Source: Desulfoluna limicola
Lineage (GTDB): Bacteria > Desulfobacterota > Desulfobacteria > Desulfobacterales > Desulfolunaceae
Length of the DNA stretch: 64,000 bases
Direction of reading: 5' to 3'
Assembly (NCBI RefSeq): GCF_021654575.1
Contig: NZ_AP024488.1
Coordinates: forward strand, 1,054,001 to 1,118,000
The notes below the pieces were generated by a model. That model saw nothing but the letters and a program-made list of their open reading frames with translations. It was not told the origin of the DNA and did not search any database. The position numbers and the translations under genes were made by a program. This document shows, piece after piece, positions 8,660 to 16,939 of this stretch (the first letter of the stretch is position 1; every line of letters begins with the position of its first letter).

Positions 8660-8875
8660 ATGACGATTCAACGTATTGAAGGCTGTATCGGCTGCGGGAC
8701 ATGTGTGAAAACCTGCCCCACGGATGTGATCCGCCAGGACCCGAAAACGAAAAAGGCAGTCATCAAGTACGCGGCAGACTGTCAGATCTGTCACTTGTGC
8801 CGGATGTATTGCCCTGTGGATGCCATCACCATTTCATCGGACAAGTCCATTCCAGTGGTTGTCTCCTGGGGGTAA
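8660..8875 (+). CDS. 2[4Fe-4S] ferredoxin-like protein
   Basis: The 71-residue product has two complete cluster motifs: C9-x2-C12-x2-C15-x3-C19-P and C41-x2-C44-x2-C47-x3-C51-P. It is soluble, without signal or membrane segment, so it should act on the cytoplasmic side. It precedes the membrane cytochrome by five bases and the Tat flavoprotein beyond that, so the likely role is to pass electrons from cytoplasmic donors into the membrane cytochrome. The ribosome site (AGAGAAAA) is weak. The spacing between the two motifs is somewhat longer than in clostridial ferredoxins, closer to ferredoxin domains of oxidoreductase complexes. Confidence 0.9.
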   Translation: MTIQRIEGCIGCGTCVKTCPTDVIRQDPKTKKAVIKYAADCQICHLCRMYCPVDAITISSDKSIPVVVSWG

Positions 8876-8880
8876 AGGGC

Positions 8881-9507
8881 ATGAAACGATTCGACAACTA
8901 CACACGGTTCCTGCCGTGGATTCTGGTGCTCGCAGGGCTCCCTTTGATGGTGCTGCTCTTGAGCACGCTGCCGTCACGCACATTGCTCAAGGAATCCCTC
9001 TCTTTATTGACGCTCCTGGCTTTTTTTCAGCTGCTTGGGCTGGTTTTCTGGTCTCGTGTGACCGGATGGGCTGCCATGGGAATGGGGATAGGCCAGAGGA
9101 TCAAGATCCACAAAATCATAGGCTACACCTGCGTTACGGTGATGCTGTTTCATCCTTTGTTTCTGGTCCTTCCACGGTGCTTTGAAGCGGGGGTGGCTCC
9201 TGGTGACGCATTTATTACCCTCGTCACCACCCTTAAGCGTGGCGTTGTCCTGGGCCTCGTTGCCTGGGTGCTTCTGGCGATTTTGGGGATCACCTCCCTG
9301 ATACGGAAGGCGCTGCCCATGACCTACCGGGTGTGGCGGCTATGTCATGGTCTCCTATCCATCTCGTTTGTCTGTGTTGCAGCGTGGCACGCCGTGGATC
9401 TTGGTCGTCACTCACAGGGGGCTCTGGCTCTTATGATTATTGCCATGACAGGCATGGGGATCTTTTTTCATGTGCAACGCACCATCGTAGATTTATTTAA
9501 ACAATAG
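8881..9507 (+). CDS. Ferric-reductase-like transmembrane cytochrome b
   Basis: The 208-residue product has about six hydrophobic helices and four histidines placed as paired heme ligands: IKIHKIIGY, MLFHPLFL, RLCHGLLS and AAWHAVDL. This is the Ferric_reduct/MsrQ-like (FRD) layout, which binds two stacked hemes across the membrane. GGGGGTAAAGGGC before ATG 8881 is the ribosome site; the longer in-frame reading upstream only overlaps the ferredoxin gene. It lies between a ferredoxin and an exported flavoprotein, which suggests transmembrane electron transfer to the periplasmic flavoenzyme. There are no C-terminal FAD/NAD domains as in full ferric reductases, so the redox partners must be the separate neighbours. 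Confidence 0.85.
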   Translation: MKRFDNYTRFLPWILVLAGLPLMVLLLSTLPSRTLLKESLSLLTLLAFFQLLGLVFWSRVTGWAAMGMGIGQRIKIHKIIGYTCVTVMLFHPLFLVLPRCFEAGVAPGDAFITLVTTLKRGVVLGLVAWVLLAILGITSLIRKALPMTYRVWRLCHGLLSISFVCVAAWHAVDLGRHSQGALALMIIAMTGMGIFFHVQRTIVDLFKQ

Positions 9508-9518
9508 GCTTGCTAAGT

Positions 9519-11261
9519 ATGAAAACTTCCAAAAAACAAACAGATATGTCCCGGCGTACGTTTATGGCCATGGCAGGAGGCGCAGCAAGCCTTGCGGCCA
9601 TGGCAGCCATGGGGATCCCCACGGAGTGCCGTGCCAATATCCCCGATATTGATATCGATGAGATGACCCGCGAAGAAAAAGAGGTCGACGTCCTTGTGGT
9701 GGGAAGCGGCATGGCCGGTGTTTTTGCCGCGGTGAAGGCCCACGATGCCGGAGCAAAGGTCTTGATGGTCTCCAAGGGAAGGCTGGGGGCGTCGGGTCAG
9801 ACGCCCTTTGCCCGGGGCATTTTTTCCTATGACCCGAACAGGGCCAAAGTGAGTCTTGACCAATTTGTTGACTCGGTCTCCCGTTCTGCCATGGGCACGA
9901 ACAACCCGGTGTTCACAAGGCAGATGGCGGAGCACTCCAAGGCACGGGTCGAAGAGTTGAAATCGTGGGGCTTTTTTGATTCCCCCTTTTACCACAAGGC
10001 CTTCAGCAAACCCATGGCCGAGCGGAAGATACCCGTGATGGAACGGGTGATGCTTACACATCTGATCAAAGAGGACGGGAAAATCTCCGGGGCCGCAGGG
10101 TTCAGCCTGGATGAGGCGAAGGTCTATTTTTTCTCGGCAAAGAGCGTTGTTCTCTGCACAGGGGCCGGGGGGTTCAAGCCCAACGGGTTTCCCATCTGCG
10201 ATCTGACCCACGACGGGACCATGATGGCCTATGATATCGGGGCAAAGGTGACCGGCAAAGAGTGGAACGACGGGCACCCGGCCAACCTCGAACACCCGGC
10301 GGCGGTCTATGACCAATGGGGGCCAATGCTTCAGGGGCCTCCCAACATCACGGGCGTCGGGGTCAGGCACGACCTTGGGGTGGATCTGAACTACAGCATT
10401 TACGTGAACGGCCCCCATAAAACCGTATCGGGTCAGCCTCCCTTTGCCATGAAACCCCTGGCGGGCGGACCTTACCGGCCCGATGGGTTCAAACAAAACG
10501 GTCCCCCTTCAGGAGGGAGGTCGGAAGGCAGGAGAAAGGGTGGTCCTGGAGGGGGCGACCACAAGCCTCCGGGCATGGGGGGCATTCCATCGGGCGGGGC
10601 ATCTGCCGGAATGTCCATACACAAGTCCGAAGGGCTTGTTCCTGTTGATGCCAGCGGTGCCTCCAACATTCCCGGCCTCTTTGCTGCAGGTGACGCCTTG
10701 GGCTCTTATATGGCAGGGGGCATTTATACGCAGGTGGGCTCATCCCTTGCGGGGTCCGCTGTTCAGGGAGGCGTTGCGGCTGAAGCCGCCGCATCCTTCG
10801 CAAAAAACAGGGCCATGCCAAAGCTTTCTCAAAAAAAGCGTAGGGAGGTGGAAGCAGAGATCCTGGCTCCTTTAAAACGAGAGCGGGGGTACAGTCCCGC
10901 CTGGGTAACTCAGACCCTTCAGGGGATCATGATTCCCAATTTTGTCCTGTACATCAAGAAAGAGCGACTTCTGTCCGCAGCCCTGGCCTACATCGAAGAA
11001 TTGAGAGACCATCATCAGCCCATGCTGACGGCATCTGACATGCATGAACTCCGGCTGGCCCATGAAACATCCAATATGATCTTGAATGCCGAGATGAAGC
11101 TCAAGGCCTCTTTGATGCGTAAAGAGAGCCGGTGCTCTCATTTTCGGCTGGATTATCCTGAACCGGACCCCCAAAACTGGGATGCCTGGATCAATATTTC
11201 CAAGGGCGGCGATGGGGTCATGATACTTGAAAAACAACGCTTTGATCGTTGGCCTGACTGA
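9519..11261 (+). CDS. Tat-exported FAD-dependent reductase, fumarate-reductase-flavoprotein family
   Basis: The 580-residue product opens with a twin-arginine signal (SRRTFMAMAGG, R12-R13). The FAD Rossmann motif is G62-S-G64-M-A-G67, followed by a long FAD_binding_2 domain. The late segment NIPGLFAAGDALGSYMAGG is the second FAD contact, and the C-terminal helical domain (AHETSNMILNAEMKLKASLMRKESR) matches the AprA/SdhA-type cap. Residues about 322-360 are a Gly/Pro/Arg-rich insertion where family members have part of the substrate region. ATG 9519 is 11 bases after the cytochrome stop; a TTG at 9510 is in frame. With the ferredoxin and cytochrome it forms a probable periplasmic respiratory reductase; the substrate cannot be read from sequence. 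Confidence 0.85.
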   Translation: MKTSKKQTDMSRRTFMAMAGGAASLAAMAAMGIPTECRANIPDIDIDEMTREEKEVDVLVVGSGMAGVFAAVKAHDAGAKVLMVSKGRLGASGQTPFARGIFSYDPNRAKVSLDQFVDSVSRSAMGTNNPVFTRQMAEHSKARVEELKSWGFFDSPFYHKAFSKPMAERKIPVMERVMLTHLIKEDGKISGAAGFSLDEAKVYFFSAKSVVLCTGAGGFKPNGFPICDLTHDGTMMAYDIGAKVTGKEWNDGHPANLEHPAAVYDQWGPMLQGPPNITGVGVRHDLGVDLNYSIYVNGPHKTVSGQPPFAMKPLAGGPYRPDGFKQNGPPSGGRSEGRRKGGPGGGDHKPPGMGGIPSGGASAGMSIHKSEGLVPVDASGASNIPGLFAAGDALGSYMAGGIYTQVGSSLAGSAVQGGVAAEAAASFAKNRAMPKLSQKKRREVEAEILAPLKRERGYSPAWVTQTLQGIMIPNFVLYIKKERLLSAALAYIEELRDHHQPMLTASDMHELRLAHETSNMILNAEMKLKASLMRKESRCSHFRLDYPEPDPQNWDAWINISKGGDGVMILEKQRFDRWPD

Positions 11262-11307
11262 AAAAGACGGGTTCAGGCCAAGGCAAGGCCCCATTGTTAT
11301 CTTTATC

Positions 11308-11522
11308 GTAACGATTCAGGCAATCGCGCCTCCGGCGGCCCTGTCTGGGGCCAAGCTTTAGAAAAGTTGGACAAACAGGCCTTGAAAAGTGCCCATGGAC
11401 GAACCTCACCTTATAAGGCGGATGTGGTGTGCCCTTAGGAACGAGGGGCAAAGCGCAGCCGCACCTGATTTCAAGGTGGCACACCTTGCCGCCGGGGGCC
11501 GTTTCATGGGGGGAATAGTTAC
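11308..11522 (+). repeat. Intergenic repeat family, copy 1 (full length)
   Basis: Outer ends are GTAACGATTCAG (11308) and GAATAGTTAC (11513-11522), one mismatch to the TIR of the best copy. Inner ends GCCTCCGGCGGCC (11328) and GCCGCCGGGGGCC (to 11500). The core TAGGAACGAGGGG is flanked by GCGGATGTG and CGCAGCCGC arms, and CAAGGTG-GCA-CACCTTG forms a perfect hairpin. No gene lies in 11262-11546. Confidence 0.85.
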
Positions 11523-11546
11523 TCATTACCAGTCCAAGGATGCATT

Positions 11547-12434
11547 ATGTTTTGTGATAAAACTGTACACATATCCATCATGGGGATTTTCATCATTTTC
11601 ACTGGCTTTCTGGTCATGGGATGCGCCACCCATAGGGTACAAAGCGTATGGCAGGCACCCGGCAACGTCATTATCGATGGCATAGGGGATGACTGGGAGA
11701 ACATCCCACCTCAATATTACGATGAGGATGACCGAGTTTCCATCAGAACCACGAACAATGACGACAGCCTTATTGTCTGTGTAGCCGTCGGGTCAAGACA
11801 ACTGTCTCGTAACATGCTCACTCACGGCATGACCCTAACCCTCGGCTTGGATGATGATGAAGACCAGCAATTTTCGTTGGTGGTAAAAGGTCAGAAAGAA
11901 AAAAGAAGACCGGATGCTAAATCCCAGGCGTGGAATAAAGGCTCGGAACAAGGCCCCAGGATCCATGGCAATCAGAGTCCTCAACAGTCCTCCCGATTTT
12001 TTTTCGATATCACCTACCCCGGTTCACCTGGTCCCATTATGATGTCGTGTGCTGAAGCCCGAGAAAAAGGGATAGATGCAGCGATGGGGGAAAATAAATA
12101 TGGCCAGATGGTGTTTGAAGCCCACATTCAGTTTGATGCGGTCTCCTTGCCTCAGGATATCACGCCAACAACCAGGGTCATACTGGGGGTGGCAGCAGCA
12201 GAGACTGATATGCCCCCTGAATCGGGACCTGGAGGTAGCAGTGGTCAGGGGGGAGCCGGGGGACCTCAGGGCGGGGGGCCTCAAGGTGGAGGTGGAGGGC
12301 CTCAAGGTGGAGGCGGAGGGCCTCAAGGTGGAGGCGGAGGACCTCAAGGTGGCAAACCATCAAAAGGAGCCCACCACACCTTTACAGCCAAACTGGATGT
12401 AACCCTGTCCAACGCATCACACGAGTTGCATTAA
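11547..12434 (+). CDS. Lipoprotein with CBM9/DOMON-like N-terminus and Gly-rich repeats
   Basis: The 295-residue product has a lipoprotein signal with lipobox VMG|C25 (an N-terminus longer than usual; AAGGA lies eight bases before ATG 11547). VIIDGIGDDWENIPP is the opening strand of CBM9/DOMON-like sugar or heme binding domains, which then run to about residue 215. Residues about 225-270 are repeats of GGPQGGGG coded by 18-bp DNA repeats. It follows the flavoprotein gene after a repeat element, so it may be the outer partner of that redox module, but the shared Gly-rich style is the only hint. Function unknown. Confidence 0.7.
   Translation: MFCDKTVHISIMGIFIIFTGFLVMGCATHRVQSVWQAPGNVIIDGIGDDWENIPPQYYDEDDRVSIRTTNNDDSLIVCVAVGSRQLSRNMLTHGMTLTLGLDDDEDQQFSLVVKGQKEKRRPDAKSQAWNKGSEQGPRIHGNQSPQQSSRFFFDITYPGSPGPIMMSCAEAREKGIDAAMGENKYGQMVFEAHIQFDAVSLPQDITPTTRVILGVAAAETDMPPESGPGGSSGQGGAGGPQGGGPQGGGGGPQGGGGGPQGGGGGPQGGKPSKGAHHTFTAKLDVTLSNASHELH
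12262..12350 (+). repeat. 18-bp tandem repeats coding Gly-Gly-Pro-Gln-Gly
   Basis: About four or five copies of CCTCAAGGTGGAGGCGGA with small changes encode the Gly-rich stretch of the lipoprotein. The length is in frame. Confidence 0.85.
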
Positions 12435-12750
12435 AAAATGTCCCATTCCAGTGCCAAACCGTTGGAAACGAAAACAGGGTGCCATGGGGGGCAATTGATG
12501 TCTGTGATTGGTGATCAGTAGTTTGAGTGGGCTTTTGTGGGGCGTGTTCCGCCGAGTTCTCCAGTGTGTATCATCTGCAGGTGTGTTGACTGTCATTGAT
12601 GGGATGAGGCCATGAGTCCTCCATGGAGAGCATGACCTGTCATATGTTCCGTTGGATGGTATTATGCTATAGCAAAAGAATAACGGAAAAAATAAAATGG
12701 GCATGCCTGCATCGCCTGCTCATGATACTGTTGACCCCGGGGAAGGCCTG

Positions 12751-13359
12751 ATGAAAAAGCAAATCCGCACAACACTGATATTGACCCTTGATGATGCGAC
12801 CATGTCATCTTTTGTCCCCTTGCTTCAGAAGGGGGTTCAGGTAAAGGCCCAGCTCGGGCGAAGCATGAAGCACCTGCTGTGTGAGCAGTACGGCGTCAAT
12901 CCGGAGTATCTGACGGAGCGGATTCAAACCATTTTCCTTGATGGCAAGGTGGTGGACAACGTCGAGACAACCACCGTCAAGGGCGGTGCCATCATTGCCC
13001 TGTCTGCTGCCATGCCCGGACTTGCCGGGGCGACGCTTCGAACAGGCGGGCTGCTGGCAGCATTTCGGGACGGCCTGACCCATGAGGAGGATCTCGAAGC
13101 CGTTGACTCTCATGAGCTGGGCATGGTGACCGTTAAACTTTTTAACCTTCTGGTCCGTGAGCTGGGGCCTGTGCTTCTTGAAAAGGGGGTATGGGTAACA
13201 AGGGAAGATGCTGAGAGCCTGGTGAAGAGGTGGGCAGATACACCGCTGCGGGCTATCGACCATGTAGAGATGGACGGCCTGAAGGTTTCACTGGAAGAGC
13301 TGGCAGGCCTGGATTGGTCGGGGGACTCTGAATACCTGCTTTTAAGGGCTGTTGGCTGA
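12751..13359 (+). CDS. Conserved hypothetical protein with ubiquitin-like (MoaD-type) start
   Basis: I chose ATG 12751 because GGGGAAGG lies eight bases upstream; an in-frame ATG at 12697 adds 18 residues without a ribosome site. The 202-residue product has no signal or membrane segment. The segment KHLLCEQYGVNPEYLTERIQTIFLDGKVVDNV, then VKGGAIIALSAAMPGLAGATLRTGG, reads like a beta-grasp fold with a hydrophobic C-terminal strand, but the Gly-Gly is not at the end and the chain continues with about 100 residues. I do not know a function. A strong terminator follows at 13573. Confidence 0.65.
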   Translation: MKKQIRTTLILTLDDATMSSFVPLLQKGVQVKAQLGRSMKHLLCEQYGVNPEYLTERIQTIFLDGKVVDNVETTTVKGGAIIALSAAMPGLAGATLRTGGLLAAFRDGLTHEEDLEAVDSHELGMVTVKLFNLLVRELGPVLLEKGVWVTREDAESLVKRWADTPLRAIDHVEMDGLKVSLEELAGLDWSGDSEYLLLRAVG

Positions 13360-13572
13360 AGTGAATAGGGCACAACGGTTGTCTTTTCCCATGGATGGAT
13401 GCTTTGAAGTAAAGCACGTATTTCATCACATAAAATAGCGTTTTAAGCGATGAAATTAAAGAATACTTAATAAATAAATTCGTAATATTAATACGTTGAT
13501 GTGGTCCGACCTATTTATACATTTATAGTGGAAAAGGGGGCAAACAGGTTTTGACTGCCGGCCCCCATAAGA

Positions 13573-13606
13573 CCCCGCACCGAGTTGGTGCGGGGTTTTT
13601 GTTTTT
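13573..13606 (+). terminator. Rho-independent terminator
   Basis: CCCCGCACC (13573-13581) pairs perfectly with GGTGCGGGG (13587-13595) around GAGTT, followed by TTTTTGTTTTT. It closes the plus-strand unit of the hypothetical gene and faces the minus-strand kinase-like gene. The preceding 13360-13572 holds nothing else I can support apart from a TGGTCCGACC motif near 13504. Confidence 0.9.
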
Positions 13607-13645
13607 ATCGGGCTATGGGCCGCCCTCCTGTTCTGACAGGACGGC

Positions 13646-14467
13646 TTACTTGTGCATGGCCGTGCGGGGCAGTGCGTTGGATTTGATGTCAAAGTGGATC
13701 TGATGGATTCCATGGATATCGCTGAGAAGATCTGTGATCTCTCCCTTGGTTTTTTCGATTCCCCTCATGGGTTGGGGGAGCTTGATAACGACCCGTCCGG
13801 AACGGGAGGTAACAATGGCAGTGTCGTATTTGGTCACGAGGGTGGCTTTGATGGTGGCGGCAAACGCCATGTCTTCGATCTGTTTTCGTGCCTCATCCGT
13901 GAATGTGAATTTTTCCATGGTGATGGTGTTGCATATCATGGCCACGCATTCGTCGGTGCTGATCTCTTTAAGGTTGATCACCAGGTCGTACAGCTCCGAA
14001 TCCGAGGGCATCACTTTGCAGAAGTAGTTGCTCCAGCTGCTGCGTTCCCTGTCCTCCTGAGCCAGCCGGGCCCTGGCCATTACCTCGGAAACCTGGCCGC
14101 GCTGCATCTCTTCGATGACGCGGTCCTTCATGTCGGCCAGAATGCGAATTTTAAGGACCTGGGGAACCTCCCGGACAAGAAAATGTCCGGCAAGGCCGTG
14201 ATAGACGATGTTCCCCATCTTCAACCGATTGAGCAGGGCGGACTTGATCATGGCAATGTACCGCTCTTTCCCTGGAGAGAATCGCTCAATGAGGTTGGGC
14301 CCGTCGTGGAGGGCTTTCATGAGTGTGGGCTGGGGAACGTTGAACCGGTCTGCGGTTTCCAGCAGGATCTCCCGTGAAAGGCACTCAAATCCCAGGTTTT
14401 CAGCGACGCTTTCAGCGACGATCCGACCTTTGCTGCATGAGGCTCTGGATATGGTGATGATAGACAT
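13646..14467 (-). CDS. Cytidylate-kinase-like protein, paralogue 1
   Basis: The 273-residue product starts ITISRASCSKGRIVAESVAENLGF, the Cytidylate_kin2 opening (usual form ISR-x-GSGGR), then ILLETADRF, a lid-like region and YDLVINL, which is the usual end of the nucleotide kinase core near residue 175. The P-loop is degenerate: no Gly-Lys-Ser/Thr. Residues about 195-265 form an extra alpha/beta domain ending SDIHGIHQIHFDI that looks like a BON domain. It is 33% or so similar by eye to the next upstream gene, so the two are tandem duplicates. The core probably binds nucleotide or a signal; kinase activity is uncertain. Confidence 0.8.
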   Translation of the reverse strand: MSIITISRASCSKGRIVAESVAENLGFECLSREILLETADRFNVPQPTLMKALHDGPNLIERFSPGKERYIAMIKSALLNRLKMGNIVYHGLAGHFLVREVPQVLKIRILADMKDRVIEEMQRGQVSEVMARARLAQEDRERSSWSNYFCKVMPSDSELYDLVINLKEISTDECVAMICNTITMEKFTFTDEARKQIEDMAFAATIKATLVTKYDTAIVTSRSGRVVIKLPQPMRGIEKTKGEITDLLSDIHGIHQIHFDIKSNALPRTAMHK

Positions 14468-14590
14468 GGTACCTCCGCTCTCAACGTTGTTGTGGTGTTC
14501 TGTCCCTTGCCGGGATGTGACGTTAAATTGACAGGTGGGGCGGGGTGCTGTTTCTTAAATCGGGGAAGGGCACGGCCGCGATGGCGTGTC

Positions 14591-15400
14591 CTATTCGCTG
14601 AAGACAATCAAAGGTTCGGTTTTTACCTCGACGGATCGGACCCCCTTGACCACCGCCACCGACTGATTGATCTCACGGATGACCGACTCTGTGTCGATCT
14701 CTCCCAGCTTGACGGTGACGACAACCTTCCCGTTGTCCGCTGTCGCATGGACCGTCGGCAGCATGTGACGCAGCGTCGCCTGAATTTCGGCGGCCAGGGC
14801 CAGGTCCCTGATGGCCTTGAGTCCCTGTTGAGTCGTTTGGAACCGGGGCATACGAACAGTATGACAGATGATGCTCGCAGCGTCACTGATCGATATGTCC
14901 TGAATATGGATAACCAGGTCGTAGAGGGATGGGTCTGCCGTGTCGATACCGAACATATACCGACTCCATTTGCGGCGCTGGGTGTCGTCCTGGGCAATGG
15001 CTTTCCCGGCTACCTCACGGGATACGCGGTTTCGTTCCATTTCAAGGCGGATGCGATCTTCCAGGTCGGCAATGATGCGGACCTTCAGCACATGGGGGAG
15101 GTCCCGAATAAAGAAGTGACCGGCCAGTCCATGGTAGACCACGTCATCCTCCTGGAGAAATTTCAGCAGAGCCGCACGGACATATGCCACGCAGGGCTCT
15201 TTTTCCCGTGTGAACCGCTCCATCAGAGACGGAGCGTCGTGAAGGGCCCGGAAGAGTTTGGGTTCCGCAATATGAAAGATTTCCGACGCATCCAGAACGA
15301 TATCCTTGGAGAGGCAGGCGTAACCCAATTGTTCGGCCACCTCCCGGGCCACGGCCTCTCCCCGTGAGTCGCATCCTCGCGAAATACTGACAATGGACAT
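14591..15400 (-). CDS. Cytidylate-kinase-like protein, paralogue 2
   Basis: ATG at 15400 is preceded by AGGAGG eight bases upstream, which rules out the 33 extra in-frame residues. The 269-residue product has the same plan as its neighbour: IVSISRGCDSRGEAVAREVAEQLGY, VVYHGLAGHFFIRDLPHVLKVRIIAD, YDLVIHIQDI, then a C-terminal BON-like domain ending VVKGVRSVEVKTE. The P-loop is even further from consensus. The shared motif VYHGLAGHF in both paralogues is a good family mark. It lies downstream of the TauE operon with a 17-bp hairpin between, so it could be the last part of that sigma-54 transcript and respond to the same sulfur or redox signal. Confidence 0.8.
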   Translation of the reverse strand: MSIVSISRGCDSRGEAVAREVAEQLGYACLSKDIVLDASEIFHIAEPKLFRALHDAPSLMERFTREKEPCVAYVRAALLKFLQEDDVVYHGLAGHFFIRDLPHVLKVRIIADLEDRIRLEMERNRVSREVAGKAIAQDDTQRRKWSRYMFGIDTADPSLYDLVIHIQDISISDAASIICHTVRMPRFQTTQQGLKAIRDLALAAEIQATLRHMLPTVHATADNGKVVVTVKLGEIDTESVIREINQSVAVVKGVRSVEVKTEPLIVFSE

Positions 15401-15452
15401 TGGTGGGCCTCCTCCTGTGATGTCCTCGCCGAGGGCACATTGGCAGGGGTCT

Positions 15453-15489
15453 CCTTTTTGCTGCCCCCGTATCGGGGGCAGCAAAAAGG
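15453..15489. other. Perfect 17-bp hairpin between tauE-like and kinase-like genes
   Basis: CCTTTTTGCTGCCCCCG (15453-15469) pairs completely with 15473-15489 around TAT. The T and A runs are inside the stem and in the wrong order for an intrinsic terminator on either strand, so a processing or stabilising stem in the minus-strand transcript is more likely. Confidence 0.8.
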
Positions 15490-15524
15490 TTTGATGCATG
15501 GGGGACTGGGGGCCCCTCCGATCA

Positions 15525-16574
15525 TCAGGCTTCGCTTTCGATCGCTAACTTACTTTCCAAACGTTTGGCTTTCCACATGCTGCCCAGGATGATCACGGCC
15601 CCTACGCTCAGTGCGAAACACATGGACCCGAAGCTGATCTTGTCGCAGAGGGCGGTTGTCGCCGGGCTTACGGAAATGACGTCCAGCTGGACCAAATATT
15701 TGGGCAGGGCGAATGCTCGACTGACAGCCACGATGAGCATGATGACCGACATCACCATTTTGATGGTGTGTTCTTTTACATAGGTGGTGCCGATGGCTCC
15801 CAGTTGAACGCCCAAAAGCGACCCGGCCAGGATGATCAGGGTGAGGCGGATGTCCACCATGCCGTGCATGGCCCAGTTGATGGAACCTGCACACCCCATG
15901 ATGAAGGCGATAACAAGTTCCGTGGCCGACGAAACAAAGCTTGTGGCGCCCAGCACATAAATCATGCCCGGTACGCCGACGAAACCGCCCACGGCGATGG
16001 TGGCTGCCAGCATGCCTGTGGCAAACCCGACGGGAATGGTAAACCAGAGAGAAATCCGGATGTTTGCCTTTTTGAAGTGAATCATGGGGGGCAGGTTGAT
16101 GGCCTGGAGGCGTTTGGCCAGACGTGCGGTTCGGGGTTCTCCGGTTTGGTTTTTGGAACTCATGGCGTCTTTGAACACAAAGCCGCCGATGAGGGAAAGG
16201 ATGGTGACAAAGGCCAGGCTGACATAGAGGTTGGAGCCTGCCTGGCCCCATTTTTCCAGAATATAGTGCTGGAATCGGATGCCGACCTGGACGCCGATGG
16301 TGGCAGAGACTGCCATGTAGAGGCCGAGTTTGATATCCACCTGGCCGTATTTATACCGTTTATAGGAGCCCACCAGGGCCTTGGGGAATTTGTGACACAT
16401 GTTGCTGGCGATGGCGATGGTTCCAGGGACACCCAGGCTCATCATGCCAGGGGTGAGAACAAAGGCCCCACCTGAACCGATGAAGCCGCTTACGAGGCCT
16501 CCGATGAAGCCGACAATAAATAAAAACGTCACGGATATCATATTCAAATCGATGAATTGCAATGTTTCCGGCAT
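15525..16574 (-). CDS. TauE/SafE family sulfite exporter
   Basis: The 349-residue protein has about eight membrane helices in two repeats; each repeat has the family's Gly-rich opening (GGLVSGFIGSGGAFVLTPGMM and GMLAATIAVGGFVGVPGMIYVLGA). CAAGGAG lies ahead of ATG 16574. Family members move sulfite, sulfoacetate or related organosulfur anions. Together with the small membrane protein upstream, this matches a pair I remember from many sulfate reducers. The operon is led by a sigma-54 promoter at about 17460 and the adjacent two-component system, so export is induced, not constitutive. Confidence 0.9.
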   Translation of the reverse strand: MPETLQFIDLNMISVTFLFIVGFIGGLVSGFIGSGGAFVLTPGMMSLGVPGTIAIASNMCHKFPKALVGSYKRYKYGQVDIKLGLYMAVSATIGVQVGIRFQHYILEKWGQAGSNLYVSLAFVTILSLIGGFVFKDAMSSKNQTGEPRTARLAKRLQAINLPPMIHFKKANIRISLWFTIPVGFATGMLAATIAVGGFVGVPGMIYVLGATSFVSSATELVIAFIMGCAGSINWAMHGMVDIRLTLIILAGSLLGVQLGAIGTTYVKEHTIKMVMSVIMLIVAVSRAFALPKYLVQLDVISVSPATTALCDKISFGSMCFALSVGAVIILGSMWKAKRLESKLAIESEA

Positions 16575-16639
16575 GAAATCAACTCCTTGATATGTTTGAG
16601 GCAGTGGTGTGTTTCAATACAAAATAGGTGTTTTGATTG

Positions 16640-16939
16640 CTATCCGTTTGCCTCTGCCTCAAGGGCAACGAAGGGCTCGGCTGCTTTGGGTTGTGACGGG
16701 ACTTTGGCTTCCACGCCAAGAATCGACCAGATGTTACTGGTGAACGCTCCGTGTACAAAGGAGAAGAGAAACGCTGTCAGGATGGGCAGGGCCGCGTAGG
16801 CCCCGCCTTTGGTGAACCATGACATCACGACCTCTTCATGGGAAAAGAACTCTGCATAAAGCGCAACGGTCATGATGCCGGTGATCACGGTCGAGGTGAT
16901 GAGTTTTTTCCTGCTGTCAGCTTCATTCGTTGGAGCCAT
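16640..16939 (-). CDS. Small membrane protein paired with the TauE-like exporter
   Basis: ATG 16939 has an excellent site (AGGAGGAAACCTG). The 99-residue product has two hydrophobic helices (LITSTVITGIMTVALYAEFF and a second near GAYAALPILTAFLFSFVHG) joined by a charged loop SHEEVVMSWFTKGG, and an Ala/Glu-rich tail. The same type of protein precedes TauE/SafE genes in other Desulfobacterota as I recall. No stop codon separates it from the frame-corrected UspA-like gene upstream, so read-through would give a fusion; the strong own start argues for a separate product. Confidence 0.8.
   Translation of the reverse strand: MAPTNEADSRKKLITSTVITGIMTVALYAEFFSHEEVVMSWFTKGGAYAALPILTAFLFSFVHGAFTSNIWSILGVEAKVPSQPKAAEPFVALEAEANG

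Noticed and set aside
11476..11492. TGGCACACCTTGC in the right module of the repeats looks like a sigma-54 promoter.
   Set aside because: The GG to GC distance is eight bases, two fewer than required, and it is part of the CAAGGTG-GCA-CACCTTG hairpin in every copy.
13652..15367. Long plus-strand frames opposite the kinase-like genes.
   Set aside because: The minus-strand proteins have ribosome sites and family motifs; the plus frames do not.
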